A DNA stretch of 14,250 nt from CAYLGY01 sp964383325 (lineage in GTDB: Bacteria; Pseudomonadota; Alphaproteobacteria; Rhizobiales; Rhizobiaceae), in NCBI GenBank assembly GCA_964383325.1, contig CAYLGY010000069.1, positions 1 to 14,250 on the forward strand, given 5' to 3'. Shown piece after piece: positions 7,065-14,250 of this stretch. The position numbers and the translations under genes were made by a program. The number at the start of each line of letters is the position of its first letter. The stretch's first letter is position 1. A model generated the notes under the pieces. The model did not search any database, was not told the DNA's origin, and saw only the letters and a program-made list of their open reading frames with translations.

Positions 7065-9065
7065 TTGGATCGCGGAATGCTGTTGACGGGGCTGACCCTG
7101 ATCGGAATGGTGCTCGCCGGGCTTTCGCTGTGGCCGTTGCAGGGGAGTGTTGCGCAGCTGGCTTCGCTTGCCGGACTTGCGCTCGTCTATCTTGCCGGCG
7201 GGCTGCCCGCCGCATGGCGTGCGCTCGGCGCCCTGTGGAAGGATCGCGTTCTTGACATCGATCTGTTGATGGTGGTCGCCGCCGTGGCCGCTGCCGCCGT
7301 CGGTGCGCCCTTCGAAGGCGCCGTGCTGCTTACCCTGTTCAGCATTTCGACGACGCTGGAAGAACGGGCGCTCGGCCGGGCGCGCCGGGCCATCGAGGCG
7401 CTGATGGAGCTTCGCCCGGAGACGGCGCTGCGCAAGGATGCCGATGGCGCGGTGCGCGAGGTTCCTGCAGCCGAACTGGCGAAAGGCGATGTCGTGATCC
7501 TGCGGCCGGGGGCGCGCGTTCCTGCCGATGGCGTCGTCCTTCACGGGCAGGGATCCATCGACGAGGCAAACATCACGGGCGAATCGATGCCGGTTGCCAA
7601 GCAGCCGGGCGCGCAGGTCTTCGAGGCAACGGTCAATCTCGATGGCGTGCTTGAGGTCGCCGTGGCCCGGACGGTGGAGCAAAGCACGGTCGCTCGCATG
7701 ATCACGCTCGTGACCGAGGCACAGGCGGCCAAGGCGCCGTCGGAACAGTTCAGCGCCTGGTTCGGCCAGCGCTACACGGTGGCGGTCATGGCCATGGCGG
7801 TGCTGGCCCTTCTGGCCTTCCTCTGGCTCGGTCGGGACTGGGAAGAGGCGCTGTATCGCGCTGCGACCCTGCTCGTGGCGGCCAGTCCCTGCGCGATCGT
7901 GATTTCGGTGCCGGCGGCGATCCTGTCTGCCCTGTCGGCGGCGGCGCGGGGCGGGGTTCTGTTCAAGGGCGGCGCGGCGCTGGAGACGCTGGCCGAGGTT
8001 GGCGCCTTTGCCTTCGACAAGACCGGGACGCTGACGACCGGCAGGGCTTCGGTGACGCAAGTCGTGGCGCTGGATGGCGACGAGGAGCGGTTCCTGTCGC
8101 TCCTTACCGGTCTGGAGGCGCAGTCCGAACATCCGAGCGCCGCCGCCATCCGGGACGAAGCGGCGCGGCGGGACATCGAGCCGGCCACGTTCCGCGACGT
8201 GACCAGCCTTCCGAGCGCCGGAATTGTCGGCACGGACGATGAGGGGGTTCTGTGGGCCGGCAATCCTCGCCTTGCCGCGGAGATGGGTGCAGAGATCGGA
8301 GATCCTCGCCTGGAGGCGCTGGCAGCGGACTCGCAGTCGGTCATCTATGCGGGTCGCGGGGATCGGGTGCTGGGCGCAGTGACAATTGCCGACGAGCCGC
8401 GTTCCACCTCGGCATCCGCGCTCGCCGCGCTGCGCAAGGGCGGTGTGCGCCGCCTGGTCATGATGACCGGCGACCGCCTGCCGGTTGCCCTTCGCATCGG
8501 CGAGCAGCTCGGCCTGCGGCAACAGGACATCCATGCCGACATGTTGCCGGAAGACAAGATGAACGAGCTTGCCAGGCTCGCAAGGGAGGGCAAGGTCGCC
8601 TTTGTCGGCGATGGCGTCAATGACGCGGCCGCGCTGGCCCGGGCCGATGTCGGCATTGCGATGGGCACGGCGGGCTCGGATGTCGCCTTGCAGGCGGCCG
8701 ATGTTGCGCTGCTGTCTGAAGATATGGGCCGGCTTGCCGAAGCGTATCGGCTTGCCCGGCGCACTGCCCGGATCATCCGGCAAAATCTCGCCTTCGCAAT
8801 CGGCGCCATGGTGGTGCTGGTCATCGGAGGCCTATTCTTTGAATTGCCGCTGCCGCTGGCCGTGATCGGCCATGAAGGCGGTACGGTCCTGGTCGTTCTG
8901 AACGGTCTGCGCCTGCTGCGCGACCCGATCCGGAGCAGGGATGCAGGACCGCCCGCGGCGAAACCGGCACCCGGTCGTGTCGGAGGCGGGCTGCCGGTTC
9001 GGCGCCATGCCTATCGCAGATCGATCCTGCGCGCGGCGAAGGCGGAGCCGCCGGGCGGCGGTTGA
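7065..9065 (+). CDS. P1B-4-type heavy-metal-transporting P-type ATPase (CoaT/CzcP-like)
   Basis: This 666-residue membrane ATPase probably exports a divalent transition metal (Co2+, Zn2+ or Fe2+). The actuator motif TGES (171-174), transmembrane metal site SPC (274-276), phosphorylation motif DKTGT (D318), the P1B marker HP (356-357), TGD (468-470), GDGVND (515-520) and HEGGT (603-607) are all visible. SPC together with HEG(G/S)T marks subgroup P1B-4. There is no N-terminal CxxC metal-binding domain, as is common in that subgroup. About eight hydrophobic segments can be drawn. The start is uncertain: TTG 7065 follows GGGAGAGG closely, and ATG 7077 is the alternative. After the last helix comes an unusual basic Pro/Gly/Arg-rich tail of about 46 residues. 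The next gene starts 3 bases after the stop, so the two are almost certainly co-transcribed. Confidence 0.93.
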   Translation: MDRGMLLTGLTLIGMVLAGLSLWPLQGSVAQLASLAGLALVYLAGGLPAAWRALGALWKDRVLDIDLLMVVAAVAAAAVGAPFEGAVLLTLFSISTTLEERALGRARRAIEALMELRPETALRKDADGAVREVPAAELAKGDVVILRPGARVPADGVVLHGQGSIDEANITGESMPVAKQPGAQVFEATVNLDGVLEVAVARTVEQSTVARMITLVTEAQAAKAPSEQFSAWFGQRYTVAVMAMAVLALLAFLWLGRDWEEALYRAATLLVAASPCAIVISVPAAILSALSAAARGGVLFKGGAALETLAEVGAFAFDKTGTLTTGRASVTQVVALDGDEERFLSLLTGLEAQSEHPSAAAIRDEAARRDIEPATFRDVTSLPSAGIVGTDDEGVLWAGNPRLAAEMGAEIGDPRLEALAADSQSVIYAGRGDRVLGAVTIADEPRSTSASALAALRKGGVRRLVMMTGDRLPVALRIGEQLGLRQQDIHADMLPEDKMNELARLAREGKVAFVGDGVNDAAALARADVGIAMGTAGSDVALQAADVALLSEDMGRLAEAYRLARRTARIIRQNLAFAIGAMVVLVIGGLFFELPLPLAVIGHEGGTVLVVLNGLRLLRDPIRSRDAGPPAAKPAPGRVGGGLPVRRHAYRRSILRAAKAEPPGGG

Positions 9066-9068
9066 GCC

Positions 9069-10904
9069 ATGTCAGGGCTCGCGATGGTGCTTGCGCTCCT
9101 CGCCGCGGCGGTGCTGATGTTTGCGCTCAACCGTCCGCGGATGGATGTGGTCGCGGTGATCATGATGGTCGCCCTGCCGATGACCGGCGTCATCACCATG
9201 TCCGAGGCACTCGTCGGCTTGTCGGATCCCAATATCGTCCTGATTGCTGCGCTGTTCGTCATCGGCGAGGCGTTGGTGCGCACCGGGGTGGCACAGCGGC
9301 TGGGCGACTGGCTGACGGCTCGCGCCGGGGCGAGCGAGGCGCGGCTCATCGTTCTCCTGATGGTCATCGTCACCGGAATGGGTTCCTTCATGTCCTCGAC
9401 CGGCGTCGTCGCGATCTTCATTCCGATCGTGCTGCGCTGCGCCCGCAGGGCGAACATCGCCGCCGGCCGGCTGATGATGCCGCTTTCGGTGGCGGCGCTC
9501 ATCAGCGGCATGATGACGCTGGTCGCGACGGCGCCCAATCTCGTCGTGCAGTCCGAGCTGGTTCGGCAGGGACATGAAGGCTTCGGCTTCTTCGCGTTCA
9601 CGCCCTTCGGCCTGCCCATACTGGCGCTCGCGCTGCTGTACATGCTGGTGACGCGCCGCTTCCTCGCGGGTCAAGGTGATTCCGGGCTCCGGCAGGAGCG
9701 GGTCGGCCTTTCGAGCTGGGTAGCGCAATACGGGCTGGTTGGGCGCGCGCATCGCCTGCAACTCAGCCATGGCTCCCCGCTCGCCGGCCAGCGGCTCGAC
9801 AGGCTCGACCTTCGCGCCACGGCGGGAATTCACATCATCGCCATCGAGCGTGCGCGTCGCTTCGGCCGCAAGCTCATTCATCCCCAGGCCGATACCGTCC
9901 TGGAGGCGGGCGACCTTCTGTTGATCAGCCTGCGCGCGCCGCAAAATGGCGAGGGCTTCGATCTGGCGGGCTTTGCCGAGGCGAATGCGCTGGCGATCCT
10001 GCCGGTAGCGAGCCACTGGTTCACCGATTCGGCCCAGGAAATCGGCATGGCGCAATTCATCGTGCCGCCGGAATCGCCGCTCGTCGGCGAGACGGTGGTC
10101 AGCGCGCGATTCCGTTCCAGGTTCGGCCTGTCGGTCCTCGGCATCAAGCATGGCACCCGGCCGGTCACGGAAGACCTGTCCGACGAGCAGCTGCGGATCG
10201 GCGATACGCTTCTTGCCGCCGGGCCCTGGCGCGCCATCCACAAGCTGGTCGACTCGCGTCGCGAACTGATCCTGCTCGATCTCCCGGCGGAATTCGAGGA
10301 GGCCGTGCCGGCCCGCCACCGGGCGCCGCTGGCGGTGGCCGTCCTCGTCCTGGTCGTCGCCCTGATGGTCTTCGGGCTGGTTCCGAATGTGCAGGCAGCG
10401 CTGTTCGGCTGCCTGCTGCTCGGTCTGTTCCGCTGCATTGACATGGCCGGTGCCTATCGGGCGATTCATTGGCAGAGCCTCATCCTCATCGTCGGCATGC
10501 TGCCCTTCTCGCTGGCGCTGCAACGCACGGGAGGGGTGGATATCGCGGCCCGGCTCCTGCTCGACCTCCTGGACGGCTCGCCCATCCACCTCGTGCTTGC
10601 CGCGATCTTCGCGGCGACGGCGATCCTCGGCCTGTTCATCTCCAACACGGCGACGGCGGTGCTGATGGCGCCTGTCGCGCTGGCCATTGCCGACGCGCTG
10701 GATGCCTCGCCCTATCCGTTCGCCATGATCGTGGCGCTGGCGGCCTCCGCGGCCTTCATGACGCCGGTCTCCTCGCCGGTGAACACGCTGGTGGTCGGCC
10801 CCGGCAATTACACCTTTGGCGATTTCGTGAAGATCGGGGTGCCCTTCGCGCTGGTCGCGCTCCTCGTCTGCGTCTTCCTGGTGCCGCTAGTCCTGCCGCC
10901 ATGA
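9069..10904 (+). CDS. SLC13/DASS-type anion transporter with two RCK_C domains (YfbS-like)
   Basis: This 611-residue inner-membrane protein has the split layout of the YfbS-type SLC13 family: N-terminal helices (about 1-200), two cytoplasmic RCK_C (TrkA-C) domains (about 222-290 and 325-395), and C-terminal helices (about 417-608). The second half carries the family motif SNTATAVLMAPVA (525-537) and TPVSSPVNTLVVGPGNY (565-581). The first half has SSTGVVAIFIPI (109-120) and ATAPNLVV (153-160), the inverted-repeat counterparts. Family members move sulfate, dicarboxylates or other anions, usually with Na+. RCK_C domains may sense a small ligand and gate transport. The substrate cannot be read from sequence. 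Its ATG is 3 bases after the ATPase stop, which suggests a metal-linked role such as a counter-anion or metal-chelate carrier (speculative). It converges on the RpiR gene with a 19-base gap holding no clear terminator. Confidence 0.88.
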   Translation: MSGLAMVLALLAAAVLMFALNRPRMDVVAVIMMVALPMTGVITMSEALVGLSDPNIVLIAALFVIGEALVRTGVAQRLGDWLTARAGASEARLIVLLMVIVTGMGSFMSSTGVVAIFIPIVLRCARRANIAAGRLMMPLSVAALISGMMTLVATAPNLVVQSELVRQGHEGFGFFAFTPFGLPILALALLYMLVTRRFLAGQGDSGLRQERVGLSSWVAQYGLVGRAHRLQLSHGSPLAGQRLDRLDLRATAGIHIIAIERARRFGRKLIHPQADTVLEAGDLLLISLRAPQNGEGFDLAGFAEANALAILPVASHWFTDSAQEIGMAQFIVPPESPLVGETVVSARFRSRFGLSVLGIKHGTRPVTEDLSDEQLRIGDTLLAAGPWRAIHKLVDSRRELILLDLPAEFEEAVPARHRAPLAVAVLVLVVALMVFGLVPNVQAALFGCLLLGLFRCIDMAGAYRAIHWQSLILIVGMLPFSLALQRTGGVDIAARLLLDLLDGSPIHLVLAAIFAATAILGLFISNTATAVLMAPVALAIADALDASPYPFAMIVALAASAAFMTPVSSPVNTLVVGPGNYTFGDFVKIGVPFALVALLVCVFLVPLVLPP

Positions 10905-10923
10905 GCTTCGCCATTCGACTGAT

Positions 10924-11757
10924 CTAGCGCAGCCTTTCGATTTCGCGAATGCGCTCTGCCGCCTCCGTTTCCAGCCGCATGGTCAGTTCGGCGATCAGCG
11001 TTTCCGCGACGACGAAAAGCGCGGCCGAGGAGTCCCAGGCCGAGGGGACGGCGGTGCGGCCCCAGACGACATGCCGGGCGAAGCGCGAGATGGGCGAGAG
11101 CCATTGGTCGGTGAACAGCACGATCTGGACGCCGCGCTGGTGGGCCTTCTCGGAGAATTGCAGCAGGCTTTCCTGGTATCGCCGGATGTCGAAGACCAGC
11201 AGCACGTCGCGCTTTCCCATGTCGATCAACCGGTCACGCCACATGCTTTCCTGGCCGGAAAGATGGAAGACGTTCGGGCGCACGATGGTCAGGTGCGCCG
11301 CCATGTAGCGCGCGATCGGATCGGTGAACCGGCCGCCCATCAGGTACATGTGGCCGCGCCGGTCCGCCATCCGGTTGACGATCGCCGCGATCTGCTGCGC
11401 CGAGAGATGGTGGAATGTCTCGCGCAGATTCTCCAGCGTGGCGTCGAGCAGGGGCTGGGCGGCGGCGCCGCGCGCAGGCGAATCATAGGTTCGGGAGGCC
11501 GGCGACTGGAGTTGTTCGGCCAGCTGGTCCTGGAGTTCCGACTGGAACTGGTGATAGTTCTGGAAGCCGAGCCGGCTGACGAAGCGCAGGATGGTCGGCG
11601 GCGAGACCCCCGCCGCCTGCGCGAATTCGGCAACCGTCTTCAGTCCGATGAGTGGATAATTGGCGATCAGGGCCTGCGCGGCCCGCCTTTCGCCGGCGGG
11701 CATCGAGTCCATCCGCTGGCTGATCCGCTCCGCTATGCTCTCGGTCGTTTCTTCCAT
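10924..11757 (-). CDS. MurR/RpiR-family transcriptional regulator
   Basis: This 277-residue regulator has an N-terminal RpiR-type helix-turn-helix (about 22-75, with TVAEFAQAAGVSPPTILRFVSRLGF at 41-65) and a C-terminal SIS domain (about 125-255) that in this family binds phosphosugars or other small effectors. A low-complexity linker at 82-105 joins them. Length and layout are normal. It is transcribed away from the FGase-TRAP operon, and the space between them holds an 18-bp palindrome 21 bases upstream of its own start codon, so control of both itself and that operon is likely (inference). No strong ribosome site precedes the ATG. The effector is unknown. The usual sugar-phosphate ligand should not be assumed given the amidohydrolase neighbour. 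Confidence 0.93.
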   Translation of the reverse strand: MEETTESIAERISQRMDSMPAGERRAAQALIANYPLIGLKTVAEFAQAAGVSPPTILRFVSRLGFQNYHQFQSELQDQLAEQLQSPASRTYDSPARGAAAQPLLDATLENLRETFHHLSAQQIAAIVNRMADRRGHMYLMGGRFTDPIARYMAAHLTIVRPNVFHLSGQESMWRDRLIDMGKRDVLLVFDIRRYQESLLQFSEKAHQRGVQIVLFTDQWLSPISRFARHVVWGRTAVPSAWDSSAALFVVAETLIAELTMRLETEAAERIREIERLR

Positions 11758-11778
11758 TCGTGCCGCGACAAGATGGGG

Positions 11779-11796
11779 TTTGACAAATTAGTCAAA
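11779..11796. promoter_or_regulatory. 18-bp palindromic operator candidate for the RpiR regulator
   Basis: TTTGACAAATTAGTCAAA is an inverted repeat with 6-bp perfect arms and an AATT core, broken only by one mismatched pair. RpiR-type regulators bind as dimers to palindromes of this size. It sits between the divergent regulator and enzyme genes and overlaps TTGAC -35-like boxes on both strands, so binding would block both promoters. Confidence 0.6.
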
Positions 11797-11808
11797 ACTG
11801 TATGAAAT
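11780..11808 (+). promoter_or_regulatory. Candidate sigma-70 promoter of the FGase-TRAP operon
   Basis: A perfect -35 box TTGACA (11780-11785) is followed after 17 bases by TGAAAT (11803-11808), a 4 of 6 match to the -10 consensus. Transcription would start near 11815, leaving a leader of about 60 bases before the ATG at 11876. An alternative -10, CATAAT at 11831-11836, is a better box but has no good -35. The -35 lies inside the palindrome. Confidence 0.45.
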
Positions 11809-11875
11809 CATCCGAACAAGTGCAACAGTGCATAATCCGTAACATTCGATACGAGATTGAGGGAGAAGGCGGGCA

Positions 11876-12649
11876 ATGGCGGAATCAGCCGCTGATACGG
11901 GCACGCGGCCTGAATCGGTGCATGTCACGAATCGCTCCGGCCGTGGCATCTACGTGCTGACCTGCGATCATGCCTCCAATCATGTTCCGCCGGAATTCGA
12001 GGGCCTCGGCCTGCCCGGCGCCGAATTGGAGCGGCATATCGCTTGGGACCCGGGAGCGTTGGCGGTAGCGCGGCAGATGGCGGAAGCGCTCGATGCCCCG
12101 CTGATCGAGACCTGCATCTCGCGCCTTGTTCTCGATTGCAACCGACCGCTGGATGCGCCCGACCTTGTGCCGCCAGTCTCCGAGCTCACCGCAATTCCGG
12201 GCAATGAGGGACTTTCGCAGGAAGAGCGGCAGGCTCGCATCGAGCGTTGCTGGCAGCCGTTTCACCAGGCCATCGAATCCGTCATCGAGGAAAGGCTTGC
12301 CCGCGGACAGGAAACGCGCCTGGTCTCCGTGCATTCCTTCAACCCGGTCTACAAGGGCGAGAACCGGCCTTGGGAAATCGGGATCGTGCATGATGACGAC
12401 CTCCGGCTGGCGGCGCCGCTCATCGCTGCCCTGCGGGCGGTTCCCGGGCTCACCGTCGGCGACAACCAGCCCTATTCGCCAGCCGACCGCGTCTATTTCA
12501 CGCTGGAGGCGCACGCCCGTGGGCGGGACCTTCCCTGCGCCATGATCGAGATCCGCAACGATCAGCTCGCGGACGAGGCCGGCCAGCGCAAATGGGCTGA
12601 ATTGCTGTCTACCTTGCTGGCTCATATCGAGATCGGGGAAGGAGGCTGA
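11876..12649 (+). CDS. N-formylglutamate amidohydrolase family protein
   Basis: This 257-residue cytoplasmic enzyme belongs to the FGase/HutG-like family (PF05013), which hydrolyses N-formyl amino acids to formate and the amino acid, classically in histidine degradation. Family signatures visible are LTCDHASNHVPPEF (28-41), HIAWDPGA (54-61), SRLVLDCNR (82-90), VSVHSFNP (150-157) and a late MIEIRND (223-229). The early Asp-His, the SVHSF His and the MIEIRND Glu are candidate metal or catalytic residues. No hut genes are nearby. Instead it heads an operon with a TRAP transporter, so its natural substrate may be another N-acylated compound imported by that transporter (inference). GGGAGAAGG lies 6 bases before the ATG, giving a well-supported start. 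It is divergent from the RpiR regulator. Confidence 0.88.
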   Translation: MAESAADTGTRPESVHVTNRSGRGIYVLTCDHASNHVPPEFEGLGLPGAELERHIAWDPGALAVARQMAEALDAPLIETCISRLVLDCNRPLDAPDLVPPVSELTAIPGNEGLSQEERQARIERCWQPFHQAIESVIEERLARGQETRLVSVHSFNPVYKGENRPWEIGIVHDDDLRLAAPLIAALRAVPGLTVGDNQPYSPADRVYFTLEAHARGRDLPCAMIEIRNDQLADEAGQRKWAELLSTLLAHIEIGEGG

Positions 12650-12657
12650 ACGCTTCA

Positions 12658-12702
12658 ATGATCCTTTTGACGGATATCCTCCGGCAGGAGACGTGGCAGT
12701 GA
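12658..12702 (+). other. Possible 14-residue leader ORF ahead of dctQ
   Basis: An ATG at 12658 opens 14 codons (MILLTDILRQETWQ) ending in a TGA that overlaps the dctQ GTG start (GTGA). AAGGAGG lies 12 bases upstream. The overlap could couple dctQ translation to ribosomes leaving the mini-ORF. It may equally be chance. Confidence 0.2.
12679..12690 (+). promoter_or_regulatory. Small hairpin enclosing the dctQ ribosome site
   Basis: CTCC (12679-12682) can pair with GGAG (12687-12690) around a GGCA loop. GGAG is the core of the AGGAG site that serves the GTG start at 12699. The 4-bp stem is weak, but translation through the mini-ORF would open it. Confidence 0.2.
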
Positions 12703-13211
12703 CAGCTGCGATCCGCGCCTATGTACGCTGGGTCGATGCGCTCAACTATCGCATCGGCCGGTTCGCCATGTATCTCCTCTATCCGATGGGCGCCATCCTG
12801 CTCTACTCGACGGTGATGCGGGTCATCTTCGGAATCCCGATCAACTGGGTGATGGAGATGTCGCAGTTCATGCTGTCGGCCTATTATCTGCTGGGCGGCG
12901 CCTACTCGTTGCAACTCGACGCGCATGTCCGCATGGATCTGTTCTACGGGACCATGAAGCCGCGGACCCGGGCCATCTTCGACGCATTCACCATCCTGTT
13001 CGTGATCTTCTATCTGGTCGTGCTGTTCGGCGGAGGCATTTCCAGCACCAAATATGCCATCGACTACAGCCAGAAGAACTACACTGCCTGGGCGCCGGTG
13101 ATGTGGCCGATCAAGTCGATCATGACGCTCGGCGTGTTCCTGATGTTGCTGCAGGCCATCTCAACCTTCTTCAAGGATTTCGCCGACGCGCGTGGGAAGC
13201 CGATCACATGA
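12699..13211 (+). CDS. dctQ: TRAP transporter small permease subunit (DctQ family)
   Basis: The 170-residue inner-membrane subunit pairs with the large permease encoded next in a tripartite TRAP importer. Such systems take up organic acids and related compounds using a sodium gradient and a periplasmic binding protein. Four hydrophobic segments are visible (about 22-45, 55-72, 93-115, 134-156). The DctQ signature lies near residues 49-83, with the key features NWVMEMSQF, LLGGAYSL and HVRMDLFY. Length is normal. GTG 12699 is chosen because AGGAG (12686-12690) lies 8 bases upstream; GTG 12693 would be only 2 bases from that site. It follows the amidohydrolase by 49 bases, and its stop overlaps the dctM start (ATGA). 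No binding protein (DctP) gene is visible before it, which leaves the substrate open. Confidence 0.93.
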   Translation: MTAAIRAYVRWVDALNYRIGRFAMYLLYPMGAILLYSTVMRVIFGIPINWVMEMSQFMLSAYYLLGGAYSLQLDAHVRMDLFYGTMKPRTRAIFDAFTILFVIFYLVVLFGGGISSTKYAIDYSQKNYTAWAPVMWPIKSIMTLGVFLMLLQAISTFFKDFADARGKPIT

Positions 13212-14250
13212 GTTCCGAACTGATTACCCTGTTCATGTTTGCGTCCATGCTGCTGCTCATGGCCACCGGGCAGCGCGTGTTCGGCGTCATCGGTTTCGTC
13301 GGTGCGGCGGCCGCGCTCGCATTGTGGGGAAAGGGTTCGTTCGAACTGCCGTTCAACGCTGCTTTCCAGGTGTTGAACTGGTATCCGCTGATCACCGTGC
13401 CCTTCTTCGTGTTCATGGGCTACATGCTGTCGGAATCGGGCATCGCCAACAATCTCTATCGCATGTTCCATGTCTGGTTCGGGCCGGTGCGAGGCGGGCT
13501 TGCGATCGGCACGATGGGCCTGATGATCATCATTTCCATGGTCAACGGGCTTTCGGTTGCAGGCATGGCAATCGGCGCCACGGTGGCGCTGCCGGAATTG
13601 TTGCGCCGTGGCTATGACAAGGTCATGATCACCGGCGTCATCCAGGGCGGGTCGTCGCTCGGCATCATGGGCCCGCCAAGCGTCGTGCTGATCCTTTATG
13701 CGATGATCGCTCGCCAGCCAGTGCTGCAATTGTGGCTGGCCGGGATCGGCCCATTCATCCTGATGGCGATAATCTTCACGCTCTACATCATCCTGCGCTG
13801 CAAGTTTCAGCCGCATCTCGGTCCGGCCTTGTCGGTAGAAGAGCGTCAGAGCATCACGCTCCGGGAGAAGATCGTGCTTCTGCGCGAGGGCCTGCTGCCG
13901 TTCGGCCTGTTCGCCATCATCATGACCCTCTTCCTGACCGGCACGACCAGCCTCGTAGAGACCTCCATGGTTGCCGCGCTGCTGGCGTTGCTCGCAGCCT
14001 GGGTCACCGGAAAGCTGTCGCGCCAGGTGCTGGAGGAATCGACGCGCAAGACGCTGGCGGTCTCGGCCATGTTCCTGTGGATCATTCTGGGCGCCCTCTG
14101 CTTCAGCGCCGTCTATGACGGCCTTGGGGCAATCCGCGCGATCGAGAACCTGCTGCTCAATACCTGGGATCTCAGCCCCTGGTGGATCCTGTCGATGATG
14201 CTGTTCTCCTTCATCATCCTCGGCATGTTCCTCGACGACACCGCGATGCT
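13208..14250 (+). CDS. dctM: TRAP transporter large permease subunit (DctM family), truncated by window edge
   Basis: The frame opens at an ATG that overlaps the dctQ stop (ATGA) and stays open to the window end, giving at least 347 residues. DctM proteins are usually about 425-440, so roughly 80-90 residues are missing. Multiple hydrophobic helices match the DctM layout. Family landmarks are PFFVFMGYMLSESGIA (about 64-79), the first-repeat motif GSSLGIMGPPSVVLILYA (about 149-166), and the second-half LGMFLDDTAM at the edge, which matches the conserved substrate-site region. The subunit forms the substrate and Na+ pathway. It is translationally coupled to dctQ. A dctP gene may follow outside the window. 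Confidence 0.92.
   Translation, partial: MSSELITLFMFASMLLLMATGQRVFGVIGFVGAAAALALWGKGSFELPFNAAFQVLNWYPLITVPFFVFMGYMLSESGIANNLYRMFHVWFGPVRGGLAIGTMGLMIIISMVNGLSVAGMAIGATVALPELLRRGYDKVMITGVIQGGSSLGIMGPPSVVLILYAMIARQPVLQLWLAGIGPFILMAIIFTLYIILRCKFQPHLGPALSVEERQSITLREKIVLLREGLLPFGLFAIIMTLFLTGTTSLVETSMVAALLALLAAWVTGKLSRQVLEESTRKTLAVSAMFLWIILGALCFSAVYDGLGAIRAIENLLLNTWDLSPWWILSMMLFSFIILGMFLDDTAM

Noticed and set aside
6976..7086. 36-codon ORF in the selO-ATPase gap
   Set aside because: AGGAGG lies 17 bases upstream, too far, and the product (MPFARPSLPFSL...) has no recognisable feature. It only overlaps the ATPase start. The rest of this 116-base gap shows no clear promoter or terminator.
6891..8783. 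630-codon minus-strand frame opposite the P-type ATPase
   Set aside because: Antisense to an intact P1B ATPase. Composition (R, H, Q, G) is typical of a codon-bias shadow.
9072..10589. 505-codon minus-strand frame opposite the SLC13 transporter
   Set aside because: Antisense shadow with no hydrophobic or domain structure, while the plus strand has a complete transporter.
10905..10923. Possible terminator between the convergent transporter and regulator genes
   Set aside because: The 19-base gap has no hairpin followed by a T-tract.
11831..11836. CATAAT as the main -10 box of the FGase operon
   Set aside because: It is a good -10 match, but no -35 box lies at 16-18 bases. The TTGACA-17-TGAAAT pair is better supported overall.

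Overview
The window is high-GC, densely packed bacterial DNA with short gaps, several ATG/TGA stop-start overlaps and occasional TTG or GTG starts. The gene content (an RpiR regulator beside a TRAP transporter and an N-formylglutamate-amidohydrolase-like enzyme, SelO, and a Spy-like gene beside an OmpR-type two-component pair) fits an alphaproteobacterium, perhaps of the Hyphomicrobiales/Rhizobiales type. That placement is inference from gene content and base composition. I see no rRNA, tRNA, CRISPR array, insertion sequence or phage gene.

Left part (1-2571, minus strand): a three-gene operon read leftwards encodes a membrane-anchored Spy/CpxP-like protein, an OmpR-family response regulator and a HAMP-containing histidine kinase. 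The kinase start codon directly follows the regulator stop codon. A 10-bp-period direct repeat (GTGAAG-AAAT-GTGAAG, 2654-2669) upstream of the Spy-like gene is a candidate autoregulatory operator. The first 43 bases may be the tail of a convergent gene.

Middle (2572-10904, plus strand): a divergent intergenic region leads into modA-modB-modC, a molybdate ABC importer. Upstream lies an imperfect dyad (2726-2750) whose left half, CGTTATAT, looks like a ModE Mo-box half-site. Next come selO (protein AMPylator, pseudokinase fold), a P1B-4-type heavy-metal ATPase (SPC and HEGGT motifs), and, 3 bases later, a YfbS-like SLC13/DASS transporter with two RCK_C domains.

Right part (10924-14250): a MurR/RpiR-type regulator on the minus strand faces a plus-strand operon encoding an N-formylglutamate-amidohydrolase-family enzyme, a TRAP small permease (DctQ) and a TRAP large permease (DctM), which runs off the window. 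The divergent promoter region holds a near-perfect 18-bp palindrome (TTTGACAAATTAGTCAAA). It carries a -35-like TTGAC on each strand, so it is a strong candidate operator for the RpiR protein. No DctP binding protein is in view; it may lie downstream.

A loose metal/envelope theme (envelope stress sensing, molybdate uptake, metal efflux) links the left and middle parts. The right part looks like a separate catabolic and uptake unit. I found no clear sign of a wholly novel system. The most interesting signals are the three candidate operators, the ATPase-transporter pair, and the RpiR/FGase/TRAP unit of unknown substrate.
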